Notes under the pieces: model-generated
Database searches by the model: none
What the model was told of the DNA's origin: nothing
The model's input: only the letters and a program-made list of their open reading frames with translations
Made by a program: the position numbers and the translations under genes
NCBI RefSeq assembly: GCF_000013765.1
Contig: NC_007954.1
Span: 868,001 to 932,000 of the forward strand
Source of the DNA: Shewanella denitrificans OS217
GTDB lineage: Bacteria > Pseudomonadota > Gammaproteobacteria > Enterobacterales > Shewanellaceae
Direction of reading: 5' to 3'
Length of the DNA: 64,000 nucleotides
Shown here: one piece after another, positions 44,592 through 54,060 of the stretch
How positions within the stretch are numbered: position 1 is the stretch's first letter
Layout of the letters: each line of letters begins with the position of its first letter

Positions 44592-45623
44592 TTAGCCTAA
44601 TTCAATATGGGCAAGTTTGCTGTGGGCGGCGGGATCAAACAATAAACACAAGTGGCTCAGTCCAACCCAGTTGTCATCGCCGTGTTGCTTGAGATTAACT
44701 TCAAGCTTAGAAGCAAATGCCAGCATGTGTTCAATCTGAGCCAAAGACAAGTGACTTAAAGCATGTTGATACAAGGGTTTACGCTTATCCCAAATGCGGT
44801 GCTTTGACCATAACGCATTCAGTTGCTCCCCTTGTGCTTGCGCTTGTTTAAGCGCCAGTAAGGTGGAGAGCTCTTTAAACAGTGCCCACAGCAGGATGGG
44901 CAGCGCTGTGTCTTCGCTGGCGAGCTGGGCTAGCATGTGCTGGGCTTGTTTTTGATGATTGCTAAGCAGTGCATCCATTAATTGGAACACACTGAAATGT
45001 GACTGATCTTCAAAGTAGTCGCTGAGCTTATCGCTGTGGATGAGGGTGTTAGGGCTGAGTAATTGCAGCAGCTGTAAGGCTTGCTCTGCGGCCAACAAAT
45101 TGCCTTCAAACAAGTTAAATAACATGGCCTTGGCATCATGATCTAGCTGCAGTTTATACAAGTTGATGCGCTCGTCGAGCCAGCGAGAAAACTGCTTACC
45201 CTCGGGGGTAATGCAAGGCACATAAACCCCATGGGCATCTAAACTTTTAAACCATTTATTATTGGTCTGCTCGCTCGCAAGCTTAGGGCCGTGAAGGATC
45301 AGTAGTACATCAGGATTAGGAAATTGCATCAGGCTTTGCAGCGCGGCTGAGCCATCGGTGCCGGGCTTGGCATTGGGTAGCTGCAGCTCGATAATGCGCC
45401 GACTGGCAAACAAACTCATGGATTGCCACTCTTGCTGGAGTTCATCCCAATTGAAGTTGTTCTCTTGAGCCAGTTGCACTCGCTCTTCAAAGCCTTGTTT
45501 TTTAGCGGCTTTGAGGATTTGCCTCTTGGCATTATCCACAAGCCAAGGGTCGTCACCAAACAGCAGAAAACACGCGGGAAGCTTGGTTAAGTATTGGCTG
45601 AGTTTATCTGGATAGACGCGCAT
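44592..45623 (-). CDS. holA: DNA polymerase III delta subunit HolA
   Basis: HolA opens the beta clamp ring as part of the clamp loader. The 343-residue length and ordered features fit: an N-terminal RecA-like domain beginning MRVYPDKLSQYLTKLPACFLLFGDDPWLVD, LQLPNAKPGTDGS about 80-92, and a helical collar domain ending WVGLSHLCLLFD. It lies 36 bases after lptE and 3 before nadD, the conserved gammaproteobacterial order. Confidence 0.93.
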   Translation of the reverse strand: MRVYPDKLSQYLTKLPACFLLFGDDPWLVDNAKRQILKAAKKQGFEERVQLAQENNFNWDELQQEWQSMSLFASRRIIELQLPNAKPGTDGSAALQSLMQFPNPDVLLILHGPKLASEQTNNKWFKSLDAHGVYVPCITPEGKQFSRWLDERINLYKLQLDHDAKAMLFNLFEGNLLAAEQALQLLQLLSPNTLIHSDKLSDYFEDQSHFSVFQLMDALLSNHQKQAQHMLAQLASEDTALPILLWALFKELSTLLALKQAQAQGEQLNALWSKHRIWDKRKPLYQHALSHLSLAQIEHMLAFASKLEVNLKQHGDDNWVGLSHLCLLFDPAAHSKLAHIELG

Positions 45624-45659
45624 CAGCGGGCAAGGACTTTGGTTAACAGGCGCACAGTA

Positions 45660-46157
45660 TTAGTTCGCCTCGATGGAGGATAGAGTTTGAATAATATTGT
45701 CAGCCGCTTGGATGCGCATCTCTTTGACTAATAACTCCATTTCACGGCTTTTAGCTAACGCTGTGCGAGGATCGTCTTGGTAGTCGCGGCGGATCTCCAC
45801 ATCAAATTCCTGGGGATCTTGTTGGTAGAAGGCAACGGAGAAATGCACATGATAAATCAGCTCATATTCGGCCACATTACCTGTCGGGTAAAGTGACAAA
45901 GTGCTGCGCTCTAAGGTGTCTGATATCAAGCGTAAGGTCGGCTGTTTTTCATCAGCATCAATTAAACTGATGCGGTTTACCCGCAGGCGGTCGGCAACCA
46001 GACGAGATAACTCACTGTATTTATCGGTACTACTAAGGTGCAGCTGTTCAAGGGATGCTGGAATGGAGTAACTGCGCTGCAATTTAAAGCCGCAGCCACT
46101 GGTCATCAGCAACACTGCTGCGATTAATGCTAGGCCTGTGGATTTCAAAGGGATCAC
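45660..46157 (-). CDS. lptE: LPS-assembly lipoprotein LptE
   Basis: LptE plugs the LptD barrel that puts LPS into the outer leaflet. The 165-residue product has a lipoprotein signal with lipobox TSGC (cysteine at residue 22) followed by the short alpha/beta LptE domain, with LRVNRISLIDADEKQP and the long strand pair ending in helix KSREMELLVKEMRIQAADNI. The leuS-lptE-holA order confirms identity. Confidence 0.92.
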   Translation of the reverse strand: MIPLKSTGLALIAAVLLMTSGCGFKLQRSYSIPASLEQLHLSSTDKYSELSRLVADRLRVNRISLIDADEKQPTLRLISDTLERSTLSLYPTGNVAEYELIYHVHFSVAFYQQDPQEFDVEIRRDYQDDPRTALAKSREMELLVKEMRIQAADNIIQTLSSIEAN

Positions 46158-46226
46158 GAAATTAGCCTCCTTGTGATTGATAACTGTGGTGATAGTAAAT
46201 TATAAGGCTAACTTTTTCTCGCTAAA

Positions 46227-46266
46227 TGTTTATCTCTAAAATAGAGTGTTTATCTCTAAAATAGAG
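46227..46266. repeat. Two tandem 20-bp units containing a palindrome
   Basis: Units 46227-46246 and 46247-46266 are identical; each contains CTCTA-AAA-TAGAG. They lie between the leuS terminator and lptE. Confidence 0.9.
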
Positions 46267-46274
46267 TGTTAGCG

Positions 46275-46316
46275 ATAAAAGAGAGGCCCTTGATGAGCTT
46301 GGCTCACCAAGGGCCT
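46275..46316 (-). terminator. Rho-independent terminator after leuS
   Basis: Hairpin arms 46284-46298 and 46302-46316 (nine pairs, one mismatch, five pairs, loop TTG), followed on the minus strand by CTCTTTTA. It would separate leuS from lptE at least partly. Confidence 0.8.
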
Positions 46317-46321
46317 GCAGA

Positions 46322-48913
46322 CTAGTTAGCGACTAGGCTAAGCAGTTTGCCAGGTACATAAATCACTTTGCGAACCGTTAAGCCTTCAAGGTGTTTTTGC
46401 ACGTGTTCATCATCTAAGCCAAGCTGCTCAACGGCTTCTTTCGTCGCATCGGCAGCCACTGTGATTTTAGCGCGAACTTTACCGTTCACTTGCACCACAA
46501 TCAGCTTGCTGTCTTCCACTAGCGCCGCTTCATCGACGTCTGGCCAGCGGCTGTCTTCGATGTTGTTGCTATTGCCTAGTTCATGCCACAGGGTAAAGCT
46601 CATGTGCGGGATGATAGGGTATAGCAAACGGGTCACAGCGCTTAAGGCTTCAGCCAGTAAAGCACGGTCTTGGGCGCTGTCTTGCGGTGCTTTTGATAAA
46701 TGATTCATCAGCTCCATCACAGCAGCAACGGCGGTGTTGAACATCTGACGACGGCCAATGTCATCGCTGACTTTAGCGATAGTCTTATGCAGCTCACGGC
46801 GCAGGGCTTTTTGCGATGAGCTTAACTTGCTCACATCCAAGGCTTCAGTTGGACCAGCGGCAACATGGTCACTGGCAAGTTTCCACAGACGCTTAATGAA
46901 TCTGTGAGCGCCTTCAACGCCAGACTCTTGCCATTCGAGGGTAAGCTCAGGCGGTGATGCGAACATCATAAATAGACGCACGGTATCGGCGCCGTATTTC
47001 TCCACCATGGTTTGCGGGTCTATGCCGTTGTTTTTCGACTTAGACATCTTGCTCATACCTGTATAAACCAGTTCATTGCCTTGGCTGTCTACCGCTTTGA
47101 CTACGCGGCCTTTATCGTCTTTTTCAACAACTTCGGCTTCCAATGGTGATACCCATACGCGGGCACCTTTGTCATTGGTGTAGTAATACGCATCCGCAAG
47201 CACCATGCCTTGGGTCAATAGACGCTTGGCTGGCTCGTTTGAGTTCACAAGTCCCGCATCACGGAGTAACTTGTGGAAGAAACGGAAATAGAGCAAATGC
47301 ATGCAAGCGTGTTCTATGCCGCCAATGTACTGATCTACCGGTAACCAGTAGTTAGCCTTGGCGGGATCTAACATCTCATCCGCATGGGGGCTACAGTAAC
47401 GGGCGTAATACCAAGATGACTCCATGAAGGTGTCGAAGGTATCGGTTTCACGAAACGCTGGCTTGCCGTCAACCGTGGTCTCGGCCCAGGCTTTATCGGC
47501 CTTGATTGGGCTTTGAATGCCATCCATGACGACATCTTCTGGCAGTATGACTGGCAGTTGATCTTCAGGAGTGGGCATCACAGTGCCATCGGCCAGGGTC
47601 ACCATAGGAATGGGCGCGCCCCAGTAACGTTGACGAGAAACGCCCCAGTCACGTAGACGATAATTCACTTGACGTTTGCCTTTGCCTTCGGCGGTTAAGC
47701 GGGCGTCAATGGCATCGAAAGCGGCTTGGAACTCAAGGCCATCAAGCTCAGGGAAAGCGGTGCCTGAGTTAAATAGCACGCCTTTTTCTGTGTAAGCTTC
47801 TTTGCTTATGTCCACTTCGCTATCAGCGGGCTTGATGACGGCTTGCATTTCAAGGCCATAAGCCTTAGCAAATTCATAGTCACGTTGATCGTGCGCAGGG
47901 ACTGACATTACAGCGCCAGTGCCATAATTCATCAGCACAAAGTTTGCGACCCAAATTGGCACTAATTTGCCAGAAATAGGGTGCACAGCTTCAAGACCCG
48001 TGGCCACGCCTTTTTTCTCCATAGAGGCCATGGCGGCTTCCGTGGTATCGGCATTTTTACACTCTTCGATAAAGGCGGCTAACGCAGGGTTAGTGCTAGC
48101 GGCTTGCTCGGCTAATGGGTGACCTGCAGCAATCGCCACATACGTCACGCCCATTAAAGTATCGGGGCGCGTGGTGTAGATGTCGAAGCTTTGCTCGCTA
48201 TCTTTGACCTTAAAGGTCATTTCTATGCCTTCGCTGCGACCAATCCAGTTACGCTGCATGGCCTTAACTTGCTCAGGCCAGCCGTCTAAGGTGTCGATAT
48301 CGTTAAGCAATTCTTCGGCGTAGTCGGTGATCTTAATGAACCATTGCGGAATTTCTTTTTGGATTACTGGGGTGTCACAACGCCAGCAGCAGCCGTCTTG
48401 TACTTGCTCGTTGGCCAGTACAGTTTCATCATTTGGACACCAGTTTACCGATGAGGTCTTCTTGTAAACCATGCCTTTTTCATACAGCTTGGTGAAGAAC
48501 CATTGCTCCCAACGGTAGTATTCAGGAGTACAAGTGGCGATTTCACGGCTCCAATCATAACCAAAGCCTAACAGCTTAAGCTGGTTCTTCATGTAGTCGA
48601 TGTTTTCGTAAGTCCAGGGGGCTGGCGAGGTCTTGTTATTGATTGCTGCGTTTTCTGCAGGCAGACCAAATGAGTCCCAACCTATGGGTTGCAACACATT
48701 TTTACCTTGTAGACGCTGGTAACGAGCAACCACATCGCCTATGGTGTAATTACGGACATGGCCCATGTGAAGGCGACCTGATGGATAAGGAAACATAGAG
48801 AGACAATAAAACTTCTCTTTGCTTTCATCTTCAGTGACTTCAAATGTTTTGTGTTCTTGCCAGTGCTTTTGCACTAAGGCTTCAATTTCTGAGGGATTAT
48901 ATAGCTCTTGCAT
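46322..48913 (-). CDS. leuS: Leucyl-tRNA synthetase LeuS
   Basis: LeuS charges tRNA-Leu. From ATG 48913 the protein has 863 residues (E. coli 860) and begins MQELYNPSEIE like its relatives. Class I motifs: HMGH at 49-52 (the HIGH motif) and KMSKSKNNG near residue 620. The CP1 editing domain has TRPDTLMGVTYVA and the zinc-binding CPNDETVLANEQV and CWRCDTPV parts. A start at 48940 is in frame but unnecessary. It heads the cluster with lptE-holA-nadD, with a terminator in between. Confidence 0.97.
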   Translation of the reverse strand: MQELYNPSEIEALVQKHWQEHKTFEVTEDESKEKFYCLSMFPYPSGRLHMGHVRNYTIGDVVARYQRLQGKNVLQPIGWDSFGLPAENAAINNKTSPAPWTYENIDYMKNQLKLLGFGYDWSREIATCTPEYYRWEQWFFTKLYEKGMVYKKTSSVNWCPNDETVLANEQVQDGCCWRCDTPVIQKEIPQWFIKITDYAEELLNDIDTLDGWPEQVKAMQRNWIGRSEGIEMTFKVKDSEQSFDIYTTRPDTLMGVTYVAIAAGHPLAEQAASTNPALAAFIEECKNADTTEAAMASMEKKGVATGLEAVHPISGKLVPIWVANFVLMNYGTGAVMSVPAHDQRDYEFAKAYGLEMQAVIKPADSEVDISKEAYTEKGVLFNSGTAFPELDGLEFQAAFDAIDARLTAEGKGKRQVNYRLRDWGVSRQRYWGAPIPMVTLADGTVMPTPEDQLPVILPEDVVMDGIQSPIKADKAWAETTVDGKPAFRETDTFDTFMESSWYYARYCSPHADEMLDPAKANYWLPVDQYIGGIEHACMHLLYFRFFHKLLRDAGLVNSNEPAKRLLTQGMVLADAYYYTNDKGARVWVSPLEAEVVEKDDKGRVVKAVDSQGNELVYTGMSKMSKSKNNGIDPQTMVEKYGADTVRLFMMFASPPELTLEWQESGVEGAHRFIKRLWKLASDHVAAGPTEALDVSKLSSSQKALRRELHKTIAKVSDDIGRRQMFNTAVAAVMELMNHLSKAPQDSAQDRALLAEALSAVTRLLYPIIPHMSFTLWHELGNSNNIEDSRWPDVDEAALVEDSKLIVVQVNGKVRAKITVAADATKEAVEQLGLDDEHVQKHLEGLTVRKVIYVPGKLLSLVAN

Positions 48914-49067
48914 TAATCTATTTCCGGCCATGCCGCCCATTTTTTGATCTGAATGAGATCTATGTTTGGTCTAAGTTTAATTTAACGCTTAAAAAGCGCG
49001 ATTAAGATCCACATAGAATAAACTAGAAGTGATGCATTAAAAAGGTTCCTATTAAGGAGTATTGACT

Positions 49068-49568
49068 ATGAGTGGAAGAAGTTTAGCGTTACTCGCACTA
49101 TATCAAACACTTATCGAACAAGTTAAACATAGCTTTGAAGATAATAATACCTTAACAATCAAAAGTTTGTACCAGTCAATATTGAAAAGTAAGCAGTATT
49201 TGCAACTTAAGTCACAAGCGGATGAGTCTGAGCTTGCTTTAGTGGAGGAATTTTTAAAACGTGACATAGGCAATTACTTGAAGGAACAGAACGCCGAGAG
49301 CCTAAGTCATAGCCCAACTATGATAGCCATAGAGAACACCTTGTGGCACTGGCTCAATGAAATTACCGATAAAAGTCAGGTGGAGTGGCACGAGTTAAGC
49401 CAAGATTTTAAGCATCATGGTTGTTATCAAAGTGGTGAAATTATCAGTCAAGGACGCATGGTGTGCACTGAGTGCCAACACGAGATGCAAATTGAATTTC
49501 CAAGTATCATCAGTGATTGTCCTACCTGTGACAATAATGAGTTTACCCGTGAACCTTTCTTGCCCTAG
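49068..49568 (+). CDS. ybeL: YbeL/DUF1451 zinc-ribbon protein
   Basis: A 166-residue soluble protein with an N-terminal helical region and a C-terminal zinc ribbon: CTEC and CPTC motifs (about residues 133-157) supply four cysteines. E. coli YbeL, its likely orthologue, also sits next to leuS. ATG 49068 has AAGGAG at 49054-49059; TTG 49062 is an alternative. It is transcribed away from leuS. Role unknown. Confidence 0.88.
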   Translation: MSGRSLALLALYQTLIEQVKHSFEDNNTLTIKSLYQSILKSKQYLQLKSQADESELALVEEFLKRDIGNYLKEQNAESLSHSPTMIAIENTLWHWLNEITDKSQVEWHELSQDFKHHGCYQSGEIISQGRMVCTECQHEMQIEFPSIISDCPTCDNNEFTREPFLP

Positions 49569-49599
49569 GGCTTAGCCCTTAAGCGTTCACCTTAGCAGG

Positions 49600-49632
49600 T
49601 AGCCGTAAGTAGATGCTTACGGCTATTTTTTT
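49600..49632 (+). terminator. Strong terminator after ybeL
   Basis: TAGCCGTAAG and CTTACGGCTA form a 10-bp perfect stem (loop TAGATG) followed by seven Ts. It also separates ybeL from the convergent histidine kinase. Confidence 0.92.
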
Positions 49633-49659
49633 GTTCAGCCAGTGGCTTGCGTCTAGTTT

Positions 49660-51141
49660 CTAGTGGCTGGGGGTTGAAGCCGCTTCTGCAATGTTTGGGA
49701 TTATTAAGCTAAACATTAGCCTGGTTTCAGCGGTTTTATGAAAGCTAAAGTCCATGCCATTGGCCTTGGCTATCTTGTCCACTATGCTAAGCCCTAATCC
49801 GTGCCTGTCTGGGTTAGTACGTGAGGTCTCAACCTGATACAAGGGCATGGTGAGTTTTTCGAGTTCGTCATCGTTTAAGCTCGCGGCTAATTGGTTTTCA
49901 ATTTCTATGCATACGCCTTGAAGAGGCCCTTGTTGCTGCACTGGTTTGAGCCTAATAGCCACCTCAGAGTTGGCTGGGCTATAGAACAAGGCGTTATCAA
50001 TCAAGTTACTCAAGATGCAATGTATGGAGAAGGCGTCCAGATAGCAGCTCATGCCCATGAGCTTATCGTCTATCTTGAGACGGCTGTGCACCTTGGGATG
50101 CTTATTTATCAGCTCTTTCATGATTTGCGCTATGGCTTCAGGCAGATTTATCTCAACCCGCTCCATATGTATGCTGCCCGCAGCGGCTTGCTGCAGTAGC
50201 AACAAGTTACTGACGATATGTTTCATCTTTAAGCTAATGCTGAGCACATCTTGACCATAGGTGGCGCTGATGCGGACATCGTCTGGGTAGCGAATATGCA
50301 TTTCGGTGAGGTTTATCAGCTCCGATATTGGGGTCTTGAGTTCATGGGCGATATCCGCCGTAATGCGTTTCTCATTGAGTAAATGCTGTTGGTTAAGCCG
50401 GGTGAAGCGGTTGAGTTCATTTTTAATCGGCTCTATTTCAATAAACTCATCGTCAGCCACAGTAAAGGGGCTTAAGTCATCCTTTATGTTGGCCGATTTT
50501 AGTTGTTGGTTAAGCTGGTTCAATGGCCTGAGACCGGTATCAATCACTTTCATCATTAATAAGCGTATTAGCACTATCATGGCCACCAGTCCAAGTGCCA
50601 TGCTGGTATCGATAATGATCAAAATATTAGACAGCTCTTCGTTGGAGATGGCCAAGGTCAGCTGCATGGGCGTGATGAGCTGTTGCGCCTGCCTATCTTC
50701 ATCTAGGGGGATTTGGGGGGTGAATGTGGACACTATGGCGCGGCCGCTGCGGCCATCGGGTAGGGTGACATCATAGAATTCGCTGCTGTTTAAGGCTTGT
50801 TGTGGCTTGATAAGATTAGCCTTTTCAAACTTGAGCAAAGAATCCGAGCGTTCAAATTCTTTCTCTCCCTGCCAGAGCTGGAAATACTCACCATCAGAGG
50901 GCAGTGAGAACTCGGGCATAAACTCATCGGCGAAATCAAACTCCACCAACGACAGCTGAGGGTCAGTGACTTTAACTAAAGTTTTTAGGTAGTTGGCCTT
51001 GTTAGTTAGGGCAGCATCAAATTCTTTATCGATCCAGTTATCGATATTGATGTCTATGGCCAAGAAAACGATAACCACTATGGCCGAGATGGCGTAGGTC
51101 ATGGTATTGACTAAGGTGTGCTTAATGGATTTTATCGTCAT
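49660..51141 (-). CDS. Sensor histidine kinase of a two-component system
   Basis: A 493-residue inner-membrane kinase. Transmembrane helices near 14-32 and 176-196 flank a periplasmic sensor domain (about 33-170). HAMP-like linker follows, then HisKA with H266 (IAHELKTPISE) and HATPase with N383 (NLIDNALFYS) and the G-box HGLGLSIV (447-454). It lies 33 bases downstream of its response regulator and last in the eptA-dgkA-regulator-kinase series. By context it probably senses envelope stress, metals or cationic peptides and controls eptA, in the manner of PmrAB. The signal itself is an inference. Confidence 0.88.
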   Translation of the reverse strand: MTIKSIKHTLVNTMTYAISAIVVIVFLAIDINIDNWIDKEFDAALTNKANYLKTLVKVTDPQLSLVEFDFADEFMPEFSLPSDGEYFQLWQGEKEFERSDSLLKFEKANLIKPQQALNSSEFYDVTLPDGRSGRAIVSTFTPQIPLDEDRQAQQLITPMQLTLAISNEELSNILIIIDTSMALGLVAMIVLIRLLMMKVIDTGLRPLNQLNQQLKSANIKDDLSPFTVADDEFIEIEPIKNELNRFTRLNQQHLLNEKRITADIAHELKTPISELINLTEMHIRYPDDVRISATYGQDVLSISLKMKHIVSNLLLLQQAAAGSIHMERVEINLPEAIAQIMKELINKHPKVHSRLKIDDKLMGMSCYLDAFSIHCILSNLIDNALFYSPANSEVAIRLKPVQQQGPLQGVCIEIENQLAASLNDDELEKLTMPLYQVETSRTNPDRHGLGLSIVDKIAKANGMDFSFHKTAETRLMFSLIIPNIAEAASTPSH

Positions 51142-51174
51142 CGGGTTTAGGCTCGGCTCTGATGTGGCTGAAAA

Positions 51175-51849
51175 TTAGCAATCGCCGACATAGTAACCGA
51201 AACCACGTTTGTTTTTCACGGGTAATGTGCCGCCCAGTAATTTTGCCTTCTTACGTATGGAGGATAAATGCGCTTCTATGGTGTTTTTTGACAGGCTATC
51301 GAAACTGCCAACCACGGCCTCACTGATTTGCTCTGGGTTTAATACTTGTTCTTGATTGCTAAACAAATACTCTAAAATTTTGTATTCGTTCTTGGTGAGC
51401 TCTATGGCTTGGCCTTGATAGAACACAGATTTTTTATTCGAATCTAGCTCAAACTCAGCCACGGTGAGATTAGCGTTTATCTGGTTGAGTTGGCCACGGC
51501 GAGTGAGCGCCACTAATCTTGCGTGTAATTCGTCGAATGAAAAGGGTTTACCTAGGTAATCATCGGCACCCGACAGTAGGCCATTCACCCTGTCTTCGGG
51601 TTGTGATTTGGCCGAGAGGATAATCACCTTAGCTTGATTGCCCAGCTGACGAATGCTTTTAAGAATGCTAATGCCATCGACACTGGGCAGCATCAAATCG
51701 AGTATGATCACATCATACTGATTAGTCAGCGCCATGCTCAGGCCATGGGCACCATCGCCGGTTTCATCTATGGTGTAACCTAAGTGATCTAGGCCGACCT
51801 TGAGTCCACGGCGCAGGGGTTCTGAATCTTCAATCAACAATACTTTCAT
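51175..51849 (-). CDS. OmpR-family response regulator
   Basis: The 224-residue regulator has a receiver domain (1-115) with the phosphorylation site D51 in IILDLMLP and acidic residues E7/D8, and a winged-helix DNA-binding domain (about 128-222) with YQGQAIELTKNEYKILEYL and TLPVKNKRGFGYYV. It is 33 bases upstream of the kinase gene and 35 bases downstream of dgkA on the same strand, forming one unit with them. Likely target: its own operon, including eptA. Confidence 0.92.
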   Translation of the reverse strand: MKVLLIEDSEPLRRGLKVGLDHLGYTIDETGDGAHGLSMALTNQYDVIILDLMLPSVDGISILKSIRQLGNQAKVIILSAKSQPEDRVNGLLSGADDYLGKPFSFDELHARLVALTRRGQLNQINANLTVAEFELDSNKKSVFYQGQAIELTKNEYKILEYLFSNQEQVLNPEQISEAVVGSFDSLSKNTIEAHLSSIRKKAKLLGGTLPVKNKRGFGYYVGDC

Positions 51850-51884
51850 TTTTATTCCCTGAAATCATCACGTGGTGAAGCCAA

Positions 51885-52259
51885 TTAAACCAATAGGGCA
51901 AGCCAAATGGCGGTCGCGATTAACATGCTGATCAATACCAGGCTCGAGCCTATGTCTTTGGCAAGCCCAGACAAGGGATGGCGCGCTAGGCTTATCCTGT
52001 CTATCACCACTTCTATGGCAGTATTCACCAACTCGGCAAATAACACAAACAACAAACTGGCCACCAAAATGAGTGAATGGCTCAGGCTGATATCCAGATA
52101 GAAAGCCAGCATTGACAAGGGGATAAACAGGGCCAATTCCTGCTGGAAGGCCGCTTCATTTTTGAACATCCATTTTAGGCCATTAAAACTATGAACACAG
52201 GTGTAGAGTATGCGAGTAATGCCGGTGCGTTTTGCTAATACAGTTTCTGATGGCGCCAT
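51885..52259 (-). CDS. dgkA: Diacylglycerol kinase DgkA
   Basis: DgkA phosphorylates diacylglycerol to phosphatidic acid in the inner membrane. The 124-residue protein has the three helices of the family and the signature ELVNTAIEVVIDRI with the catalytic/metal-binding glutamates. EptA, encoded just upstream, releases diacylglycerol when it transfers phosphoethanolamine from phosphatidylethanolamine to lipid A, so the pairing is functionally sensible. A tandem 13-bp repeat fills the eptA-dgkA gap. Confidence 0.92.
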   Translation of the reverse strand: MAPSETVLAKRTGITRILYTCVHSFNGLKWMFKNEAAFQQELALFIPLSMLAFYLDISLSHSLILVASLLFVLFAELVNTAIEVVIDRISLARHPLSGLAKDIGSSLVLISMLIATAIWLALLV

Positions 52260-52287
52260 GGGGCTTTCCTTTATTAAATGAATTTTG

Positions 52288-52352
52288 TTAAGTGAATTGC
52301 TTAAGTGAATTGCTTAAGTGCATTGTTTAAGTGCATTGTTTAAGTGCAGTGA
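52288..52352. repeat. Five tandem 13-bp units in the eptA-dgkA gap
   Basis: Units start at 52288, 52301, 52314, 52327 and 52340 (TTAAGTGAATTGC twice, TTAAGTGCATTGT twice, TTAAGTGCAGTGA). Substitutions come in pairs, showing stepwise duplication. Confidence 0.92.
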
Positions 52353-52374
52353 TTAACGGCGCTAATTCGTGACC

Positions 52375-54060
52375 TTAGTTAACGGCTTTGCAGCTGGCAA
52401 ATATATCTAAGCTGGGATTTTTTACTTGAGTATCCACCCCAACCAAACCCAATAAGCTATGGAACAGGTTGTCATGGGATAAGCTGTCACGATTGGCTTT
52501 ATTTTTCAGACAACTCACATCGATATCATTTGATTGTGCATAGCCTTCACCTAGCCACAGGAACCAAGGCACCTTGGTTTGCTCATTGGGGGCGAAACTG
52601 TAGGGCGTGCCATGAAGGTATAAGCCATTTTCACCTAAGGACTCGCCATGATCTGAGATATACATCAGCGCCACATCATAGTCTTTAGTGTATTTTTTCA
52701 GCTCGGCTATGGTATTGGCGAGCACAAAATCTGTGTAGGCCAAGGTGTTGTCATACACATTGGTGATGGCTTCATCGCTGCAATTCTCGATATCACTTTG
52801 GCGGCAAGCGGGAGTAAAGCGCTCCATATCATCTGGGTAGCGCTGCCAATAGGTGGGGCCATGGCTGCCTATGGTGTGCATAGCGATGAGCTTATTTTTG
52901 CCATCAGCAACCAGCTGTTGCTTTAATAATTCCACTAATGCCATGTCGTAACAAGTATCGCCATTGCACAGTGGGTTTTGCTGACTTGGGTCTACAGTGA
53001 TTTGTGGCAGGCGCTTGGCCACGTCTTTATCACCGCCATCGTTTTCTAGCCACAGTGTTTCAGTGCCCGTCTTAGCAATAATGTCTAAGACATTATCTTG
53101 GGCATCGGCGCGATCCCTTTGGTAACTGTCTTTGTTAAAATTTGAAAACATACAAGGCAAAGAATGCGCCGTGGCGGTGCCACAAGAGGACACATCCTGG
53201 AAAGAAATCAAACCTAACGCTTGGGTGTAAGGGTTAGTGTTACGGCCATAACCGTTATAGGCCATGTTCTGCGCCCTAGCGGTTTCGCCCACCACCAATA
53301 CCACTAATTTTGGCTTGCTTGATTGTGACGCTGCAAGCACGGCATCTGCGCCTAAGGCGGTATAGCTTATTGGCGCAGTTAAATATTTCTGCTTTACATA
53401 TTTCACTGAACTCACGATATGAGCAGGGATTATCATCTTAGTCAGGTATTTGTTGTTGCGGCCCACAGAGGCATAATCTTTATAAAAAAAGCTCGCCACT
53501 AACCCCACTATTATCAGTCCCGTCAAAAAAAGTAGGCCACGGCCTAAGATAGCATGCCACCAAAACTTAGCCGGCTTAAGTCTCACCTTAGCAATGAGCA
53601 GTGAAGGCAAAATACCGAAAAACACCACATAAGCTAAGGAGGGTAGGCTTAAGTAAGAATGGGCTTCGGCGCTATTGGTCTCAAAAATGTTCTCTATCAT
53701 GGCGCTATCGAACATCACCTTGTATTTAAGCGTCGCATACAGGGCCATGGCCGATGTCATGGTGATGATGATAAGCACAGGTTTATAGAGGTATTTAAGG
53801 GTCAATAATGAAAATATCAATAAAAAACAGCCAAACAAGAGCAAGGCTGACGAGGCAATAAACAGTACATGGCCCTTAGCGGCCAGCTCGCTTATCTTAC
53901 TGATCACGGGGAAGTTCAGCACCAATGCATAGTATGCGGATAAGGCAATAATAAAATGACTGGCGCTCATTTCCAGCGACCCAAAACCAAGCCTTGCAAA
54001 TTTGATGATGGGCAAGCTGAAAGCGGGTAAGTTTAATGATAAAAGCGGGGAAGTTCTCAC
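52375..54060 (-). CDS. eptA: Phosphoethanolamine transferase EptA
   Basis: EptA adds phosphoethanolamine to lipid A phosphates, lowering negative charge and polymyxin binding. The 561-residue protein has five N-terminal helices (about 30-190) and a periplasmic sulfatase-fold domain from about 245. Catalytic features match: metal ligand E259 in VVGETARAQN, nucleophile T297 in SCGTATAHSLPC (flanked by the C293/C303 pair), and DHGESLGENGLYLHG late in the domain. It heads the eptA-dgkA-regulator-kinase series on the minus strand. Confidence 0.94.
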   Translation of the reverse strand: MRTSPLLSLNLPAFSLPIIKFARLGFGSLEMSASHFIIALSAYYALVLNFPVISKISELAAKGHVLFIASSALLLFGCFLLIFSLLTLKYLYKPVLIIITMTSAMALYATLKYKVMFDSAMIENIFETNSAEAHSYLSLPSLAYVVFFGILPSLLIAKVRLKPAKFWWHAILGRGLLFLTGLIIVGLVASFFYKDYASVGRNNKYLTKMIIPAHIVSSVKYVKQKYLTAPISYTALGADAVLAASQSSKPKLVVLVVGETARAQNMAYNGYGRNTNPYTQALGLISFQDVSSCGTATAHSLPCMFSNFNKDSYQRDRADAQDNVLDIIAKTGTETLWLENDGGDKDVAKRLPQITVDPSQQNPLCNGDTCYDMALVELLKQQLVADGKNKLIAMHTIGSHGPTYWQRYPDDMERFTPACRQSDIENCSDEAITNVYDNTLAYTDFVLANTIAELKKYTKDYDVALMYISDHGESLGENGLYLHGTPYSFAPNEQTKVPWFLWLGEGYAQSNDIDVSCLKNKANRDSLSHDNLFHSLLGLVGVDTQVKNPSLDIFASCKAVN

